From the NCBI GenBank assembly GCA_002696965.1, contig NZUB01000049.1, forward strand, positions 1 to 40,728: DNA of 40,728 nt. The letters are read 5' to 3'. This stretch comes from Flavobacteriales bacterium (GTDB lineage: Bacteria > Bacteroidota > Bacteroidia > Flavobacteriales > TMED113). Below the pieces are notes generated by a model. That model was not told where the DNA came from. It searched no databases and worked only from the letters and a program-made list of their open reading frames with translations. The position numbers were made by a program, and so were the translations under genes. Positions 36,192 to 40,728 of the stretch are shown here, piece by piece; within the stretch, counting starts at the first letter, position 1, and each line of letters begins with the position of its first letter.

Positions 36192-36963
36192 TACTAAAAG
36201 AAATATTGATATTTGTTTCACTCCTTCGATGATTGATTTGTTTGACCTAAGACTTAAAAAGGTAGTTGTTATTGATGTTTTTCGAGCAACTTCTGCTATG
36301 TGTGTTTTTTTAAATAATGGGGGAGATCGTGTCTTTTCACTTTCGAAGGTTGAGGATGCTTTGAAAATGAAACATAATTTCAGCACAGAATCTTTTTTGT
36401 TTGCTGCTGAAAGAAATGGAAGTATTGTCTCAGGTTTTGATTTAGGTAACTCACCTTTGTTGTATGATGGTAAAAATTTTGATGGTATTTCCCTGGCTAT
36501 TACTACTACAAATGGAACAAAGGCAATTGAAAAATCTAAAAAAGCAGGTAATGGTATTTTATTAGCTTCATTTTTGAATATTAGTGCTGTAGTTGACCAT
36601 ATCAATAATGTTGATAATAGTGATGTACTTATTGTTTGTTCTGGTTGGAAAGGTAGATTTTGTATTGAAGATGCTTTATTAGCAGGCTTCTTGTCACAGA
36701 AACTATTAGAAAATCAAGAATTTTATTCTAATTCTGATTCGGTTTTAATGTCAAATAATTTATATGATTTATCAAAAAAAAATTTACATAATTTTTTATT
36801 AAAATCGTCTTACAAACAAAGAATGGATTTAGATGAAGATATTAAGTATTGTTTGCAAGTTGATATTATGCGTTGTGTGCCTATTTGGTCACCAATAGAA
36901 TCTGTGCAAGCGGATAATTTATACTCAGGATTTTTCACCAGTAATGAAATTAAAAAAACATGA
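36181..36963 (+). CDS. comB: 2-phosphosulfolactate phosphatase
   Basis: A 260-residue Mg-dependent phosphatase that hydrolyses phosphosulfolactate, the ComA product, to sulfolactate. The family signatures are clear: VVVIDVFRATSAMCVFL, AAERNGSIVSGFDLGNSPL, AITTTNGTKAI, and VCSGWKGRFCIEDALLAG. It overlaps gcvT by 11 bases upstream and the exonuclease by 4 bases downstream, so all three are coupled. comA is 10.5 kb away in another operon. Confidence 0.93.
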   Translation: MKNNTKRNIDICFTPSMIDLFDLRLKKVVVIDVFRATSAMCVFLNNGGDRVFSLSKVEDALKMKHNFSTESFLFAAERNGSIVSGFDLGNSPLLYDGKNFDGISLAITTTNGTKAIEKSKKAGNGILLASFLNISAVVDHINNVDNSDVLIVCSGWKGRFCIEDALLAGFLSQKLLENQEFYSNSDSVLMSNNLYDLSKKNLHNFLLKSSYKQRMDLDEDIKYCLQVDIMRCVPIWSPIESVQADNLYSGFFTSNEIKKT

Positions 36964-37541
36964 AATTTGTTTCAAAAGAAGATGTTCACAAATATCCTTT
37001 AATTGATTTTAATGGAACCATCCATTTAATTGACAATCTAAAAGATGTTTCTCAGTGTTTTAAGAAAATTTCAAAAGCCAGTATTATTGGATTTGACACA
37101 GAAACTAAACCCTCTTTTAAGAGGGGAGTTCATTATGATGTTTCTTTGGTTCAGTTGTCAGTTGATAACGATGTTTACTTATTTAGAATTAATAAAATAG
37201 GTTTATTGCAGGAGCTCATAGATGTTTTTAATAACCCTGATTTAGTTAAAGTTGGGATAGATATTAAGAATGATCTTCTGGGCTTGCAAAAGATAAAAAA
37301 ATTTAATCCACTCAATTTTCTTGACCTAAATCAATTAGCGAAAAAAAATAATTTTCAAAGTATTGGTGCTGTTAAATTGACAATTATGTTATTGGGGTAT
37401 AGAATTAGTAAGAAGCAAAGATTGTCAGATTGGAATTTAGATATACTTACAGAGCAACAAAAAAACTATGCTGCGATTGATGCATGGATATGTCCTAAGA
37501 TACTTGATGCGTTTAAACATAAAAATTATTTATTGTCATAA
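36960..37541 (+). CDS. DEDDy-type 3'-5' exonuclease
   Basis: A 193-residue RNase D/WRN-like nuclease domain without a helicase or HRDC domain. The four acidic residues and the Tyr are placed as expected: D46 and E48 in GFDTETK, D105 in GIDIKNDLLGL, and Y170 with D174 in NYAAIDAW. It therefore hydrolyses RNA or DNA from the 3' end with two metal ions; which one is not clear. Start overlaps the comB stop (ATGA). Its 3' end overlaps the convergent secreted protein by 16 bases, the longest tail overlap in the window. Confidence 0.9.
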   Translation: MKFVSKEDVHKYPLIDFNGTIHLIDNLKDVSQCFKKISKASIIGFDTETKPSFKRGVHYDVSLVQLSVDNDVYLFRINKIGLLQELIDVFNNPDLVKVGIDIKNDLLGLQKIKKFNPLNFLDLNQLAKKNNFQSIGAVKLTIMLLGYRISKKQRLSDWNLDILTEQQKNYAAIDAWICPKILDAFKHKNYLLS

Positions 37542-38092
37542 TGCCATGATATTTTTTGGTTTAGTATTCTGACTATTTTTTTTGTGTTTCTTTTTAGAAA
37601 GCCTAGTCCTTTGTAAGTTCTAATAAATTTTGGGTATGGTTTTTTAAGTTGCTGTATTTTAGAGTCATTTAAAACTAATGCATCAAATTTCAATTTACCT
37701 TGAGTTTGTCCAAAATACATAATAATAATCTCTTTTTTTAGTTTTGTTTTTTCTTCATTACTAAGATTATAGTCTTCGTTATTTTTAAAAACATGTTCAA
37801 AATTTTTATTTATAATTTCTTTAGAATAATTACTGTAAAAAAAATATACCGGGCAAAAATCCCAATCTTCTGTGAATGTTTTTATAATTTCTCTGTTTTT
37901 TTTTGTTTGCTTTATTTTTTCTTTATTTGCAAGATGATGGTGGCCTTGTTCTCTATGATAGTTTATAATGTGTTCATTTGTTTGTAATCGTACTATAATT
38001 GCACTTTGTGGTAAATTTTGAATTAAATTTTGTGCTAATACATAATAATTATTTAAAGTAAAAATTAAACAGAAGAGCAGTATTTTTTTCAT
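37526..38092 (-). CDS. Secreted protein of unknown function
   Basis: A 188-residue protein with a signal peptide cleaved after about residue 20 (FTLNNYYVLAQ). The mature part begins with SAIIVRLQTNEHIINYHRE, contains a distinctive DFCPVYFFYSNYSKEI, and is otherwise basic (many Lys/His). I do not recognise a named family, though proteins of this build occur in other Flavobacteriia. No catalytic motif, lipobox or repeat is visible. It ends within the exonuclease gene (16-base overlap) and is divergent from the thioesterase. Confidence 0.75.
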   Translation of the reverse strand: MKKILLFCLIFTLNNYYVLAQNLIQNLPQSAIIVRLQTNEHIINYHREQGHHHLANKEKIKQTKKNREIIKTFTEDWDFCPVYFFYSNYSKEIINKNFEHVFKNNEDYNLSNEEKTKLKKEIIIMYFGQTQGKLKFDALVLNDSKIQQLKKPYPKFIRTYKGLGFLKRNTKKIVRILNQKISWHYDNK

Positions 38093-38134
38093 ATTATAGT
38101 AAATATATTAAATTACCCATTTAAATCACTTAAT

Positions 38135-38554
38135 ATGCCTAGAATCAAATTGCCTATCCCTAAACAAAAACATTTTTCAACTACAATGTTTCTAAGAATT
38201 TATGATATGAATTATGGTGGTCATATGGGTAATGATTCTGTTCTAAGTATAGTCCATGAAGCTAGAGTTCAATTTTTGAATTATTTAGGGGTAAGCGAAA
38301 AAAACTTTTATGGCTCAGGCTTATTAATGGCAGATAGTGCTATAATTTATAAAAAAGAAGCTTTTTATGGTGAGCAATTAAATATTGAAATTACTGTTTC
38401 AGATTTAAACAAATATGGTTTTGATCTTTTTTACTTGATTTGTAATGCAGCAAACAAAGAGATTGCTAGAGTTAAAACAGGTTTGGTTTGTTATAATCAT
38501 AATATGAAAAAACTAGTTAAATTACCAGATGTATTTTATAGTCAATTTTGTTAG
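38135..38554 (+). CDS. Hotdog-fold acyl-CoA thioesterase
   Basis: A 139-residue 4HBT-like thioesterase. The segment FLRIYDMNYGGHMGNDSVLSI, followed by HEARVQFLNYLG, is the usual N-terminal half of the hotdog fold with the Asp/Asn near the long helix, and the beta strands YKKEAFYGEQLNIEI and GLVCYNHNMKKLVKLP follow. It should hydrolyse acyl-CoA or acyl-ACP; the chain length is unknown. The gene stands alone, 42 bases downstream of the divergent start of the secreted protein. Confidence 0.85.
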   Translation: MPRIKLPIPKQKHFSTTMFLRIYDMNYGGHMGNDSVLSIVHEARVQFLNYLGVSEKNFYGSGLLMADSAIIYKKEAFYGEQLNIEITVSDLNKYGFDLFYLICNAANKEIARVKTGLVCYNHNMKKLVKLPDVFYSQFC

Positions 38555-38659
38555 ATATGCAATATTTGATTTTTTTCTTGTATTGATTTCTTTTTTATTT
38601 TTTTTTAAAGTAACTTTTTGATCATTACAAGTAATATTTTTTAAAATTTAAAGTGTGTT

Positions 38660-40728
38660 TTGAGAGTAATTCTAATTGTAACTTCTTTATTCCTGTTTGT
38701 GTCATTTTCTATACACAAAAATATTTCTTTGGATACATCATCTAAACCTATTTATTATAATTCTGAAACTTTTAATTGGGCAGATAGTGTTTTAAATACA
38801 TTAACCATAGATCAGAAAATTGCTCAGTTATTTATGGTTGCTGCAAATGGAAAAAATTTAGATGAAAATTATTATAAAGAAGTAGATAGTCTAATTATAA
38901 ATTATGATATTGGAGGAGTTATATTTTTTCAATCAGGACCTGAGCAATTAAAATTATTACTATCTAGATATAATCAAATATCTTCAATTGGTCTACTTGC
39001 AGGTATTGATGCAGAGTGGGGGGTTTCCATGAGATTAGATAGTGCGCAAAAATTTCCTTGGATGATGACTTTAGGTGCTATTCAAGATGAGGATTTACTT
39101 TATCAATTTGGAACTCATGTTGCAAAACAGTTCCATGAATTAGGATTGCATATTAATTTTGCTCCTGTTTTAGATATTAATAATAATCCGAATAATCCTA
39201 TTATAGACAGACGGTCTTTTGGAGAAGACAGAAGTTTAGTTGCATCAAAGGGTTTTTTTTACATGCAGGGCTTACAGGATAATAATATTTTAGCTTGTGC
39301 TAAACATTTTCCTGGCCACGGAGATACCGATACAGATTCTCACTTGTCATTGCCTGTTATTAATCATAATCGTGACAGATTAGACAGTATTGAATTGTTC
39401 CCATTTAAGGAACTTATTGACAATAGACTAGGTTCAATTATGGTTGCACATTTAAATTTACCTAAAATAGATACCCTGAACATACCATCTTCATTTTCTA
39501 AGCAAGTTATTAAGGATATTTTAATAGATGATTTAAAATTTCAAGGTTTAGTAATCAGTGATGCTTTGAACATGAATGCACTTGTTGAGTTTATTCATCC
39601 AGGCGAACGTGAATTAAATGCATTTTTGGCGGGTAATGATATTTTACTTTTTCCTACTAATGTACCAGAAGCAATTACTCTAATTAAATCTGAAGTGATT
39701 GAAAATCCTATTTTAGAGCAACAGTTAAATAATAGTTGTCGTAAAGTTCTTATGTGTAAAAGATGGGCATTTTCAGGTAGTAAAACAAGTTGTTCTAATA
39801 AGAGTAATTTACAGTCTAGTTCAGCTAAATTATTAAATAGACAATTGTCTAAACATGCAATTACTATATTAAAAAACAATCAAGCTTTACCTATTGAAGC
39901 TACAGATTCATTAAAAGTTGCATGTTTATTGATGGGGCCTGATGCTGGGGATGTTTTCTATAATAGAATCAATAATTATTTACCTGTTTCAAAATATATA
40001 TATTCATCAAAACTAGACTCTAATATATTATTGAACAAACTAAAAGAGTATGATCTTGTAATTGTTAGTTTACATTATCCAGATAATAATTTTTGGGAAA
40101 AGCATAATTTATCTTTAAATGAAAGTGTTTTTTTAGATAAATTATCTCAACGCAATAATGTGATTTTAAATATTTTTGGGCATCCAAGATTACTAAATAG
40201 TATTAATGTCTCTAATATTCAGGGGGTTGTGTTGTCTTATCAAAATTCTTTAGATTTTCAAGATTTGTCTGCTCAATTATACTTTGGTTCTATTAATGCT
40301 ACGGGTAAACTTCCTATCTCTCTAAATCAATTTTCGGCAGGTGATGGCTTATTTTTGAAGAAATCTAGAGATTTCCAGTTTTCATTCCCCATAGAAGTGG
40401 GATTAAGTGCAGATTCATTGAATAAAATAGATACATTAGTCAATCATGCTATTGAAAAAGAAATTATGCCAGGTTGTCAAATTGTGATTGCCAAAGCAGG
40501 AAAAATTATATATCAAAAATCATTTGGTTATCATACTTATGATTCTATCGTGTTAGTGAGAGATGATCACCTTTATGATATTGCTTCAATAACTAAAATT
40601 GCAGCTACAGCACCGTTACTCATGTATTTACATGATCAAAAGTCTTTTAGTTTAAATAAAAAATTAAAGCATTATTCTAGTGTTTTTAAAAACACAGATA
40701 AAGAAAATTTAAAAATGATTGATATTTT
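38660..40728 (+). CDS. GH3 beta-N-acetylhexosaminidase fused to serine hydrolase, 3' end missing
   Basis: The frame runs off the window after 689 codons. I start at the TTG at 38660: it gives a signal-type N-terminus (RVILIVTSLFLFVSF) and the frame has a stop (TAA, 38642) just upstream with no ATG between. Residues about 40-380 are a glycoside hydrolase family 3 domain with the NagZ-type catalytic loop KHFPGHGDT (215-223) and DSH, and the nucleophile D301 in ISDALNM. A GH3 C-terminal alpha/beta region follows. From about residue 585 a beta-lactamase-like serine hydrolase begins, with SITK (S643, K646). It likely trims peptidoglycan or muropeptides outside the cytoplasm. Confidence 0.9.
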   Translation, partial: MRVILIVTSLFLFVSFSIHKNISLDTSSKPIYYNSETFNWADSVLNTLTIDQKIAQLFMVAANGKNLDENYYKEVDSLIINYDIGGVIFFQSGPEQLKLLLSRYNQISSIGLLAGIDAEWGVSMRLDSAQKFPWMMTLGAIQDEDLLYQFGTHVAKQFHELGLHINFAPVLDINNNPNNPIIDRRSFGEDRSLVASKGFFYMQGLQDNNILACAKHFPGHGDTDTDSHLSLPVINHNRDRLDSIELFPFKELIDNRLGSIMVAHLNLPKIDTLNIPSSFSKQVIKDILIDDLKFQGLVISDALNMNALVEFIHPGERELNAFLAGNDILLFPTNVPEAITLIKSEVIENPILEQQLNNSCRKVLMCKRWAFSGSKTSCSNKSNLQSSSAKLLNRQLSKHAITILKNNQALPIEATDSLKVACLLMGPDAGDVFYNRINNYLPVSKYIYSSKLDSNILLNKLKEYDLVIVSLHYPDNNFWEKHNLSLNESVFLDKLSQRNNVILNIFGHPRLLNSINVSNIQGVVLSYQNSLDFQDLSAQLYFGSINATGKLPISLNQFSAGDGLFLKKSRDFQFSFPIEVGLSADSLNKIDTLVNHAIEKEIMPGCQIVIAKAGKIIYQKSFGYHTYDSIVLVRDDHLYDIASITKIAATAPLLMYLHDQKSFSLNKKLKHYSSVFKNTDKENLKMIDI

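Noticed and set aside
36150..36605. 151-codon frame on the minus strand across gcvT and comB
   Set aside because: It lies antisense to strongly conserved ComB motifs, has no recognisable domain, and starts inside the coding region; a shadow frame.
38579..38656. -7 box upstream of the GH3 gene (TAACTTTTTG)
   Set aside because: One T too many between TA and TTTG, and the distance to the TTG start does not match the other genes.
39595..39879. 94-codon frame on the minus strand inside the GH3 gene
   Set aside because: The plus strand frame is continuous with GH3 motifs on both sides, so this is a shadow.
1..40728. CRISPR arrays, insertion sequences, phage genes, tRNA or rRNA genes
   Set aside because: No regularly spaced repeats, transposase or integrase motifs, or tRNA-like cloverleaf sequences were recognised anywhere.

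Overview
The window looks like a chromosomal segment of a low-GC (roughly 30%) member of the Bacteroidota, most likely a marine Flavobacteriales-type organism. The signs are: AT-rich, tightly packed housekeeping genes with few Shine-Dalgarno sequences; many upstream regions carrying the Bacteroidota -7 element TAnnTTTG; lineage-typical proteins (a GAPDH with a long N-terminal extension, M1 peptidase with an outer-membrane barrel, TonB-dependent receptor, DUF2147, GH3 plus serine hydrolase fusion, phosphosulfolactate synthase/phosphatase). I see no insertion sequence, phage, CRISPR array, tRNA or rRNA gene. Both window ends cut a gene.

Layout. 1-5.3 kb: 3' end of a family 2 glycosyltransferase, then a leftward group nadC, M1 peptidase/barrel fusion, DUF2147. 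5.3-9.2 kb: rlmH and rdgB rightward, ddl leftward, and a divergent PASTA protein followed by an RluD-type pseudouridine synthase. 9.2-16.1 kb: a stand-alone methyltransferase, an endonuclease/exonuclease/phosphatase lipoprotein, a 49-codon membrane protein, a voltage-gated-type cation channel, a TonB-dependent receptor whose leader carries a TPP riboswitch, and mnmE. 16.2-21 kb: sucD, fabG, a VWA-like membrane protein and a prohibitin-family protein, all rightward. 21-25.7 kb: a leftward operon comA, rhodanese, DUF368, aroE, uvrB. 25.8-29.7 kb: glmM and a cysteine desulfurase rightward, meeting GAPDH. 29.8-33.6 kb: dapF, a seven-heme TPR lipoprotein and mltG, translationally overlapped. 33.6-34.0 kb: RNase P RNA with a clear terminator. 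34.0-38.6 kb: trxB leftward; gcvT, comB and a 3'-5' exonuclease rightward; a secreted protein of unknown function; a hotdog thioesterase. 38.7 kb to the end: a GH3/serine hydrolase fusion, truncated.

Themes. Cell-envelope genes are frequent (ddl, glmM, dapF, mltG, PASTA, DUF368, GH3 hydrolase). Both enzymes that turn phosphoenolpyruvate plus sulfite into sulfolactate (ComA, ComB) are present but 10.5 kb apart; comA is followed after one base by a rhodanese. The TPP riboswitch indicates that the TonB-dependent receptor imports thiamin or a precursor. The most unusual items are the M1 peptidase joined to an Omp85-like barrel, the seven-heme TPR lipoprotein, and a strikingly constant 17-20 base spacing between TAnnTTTG boxes and start codons at six genes.
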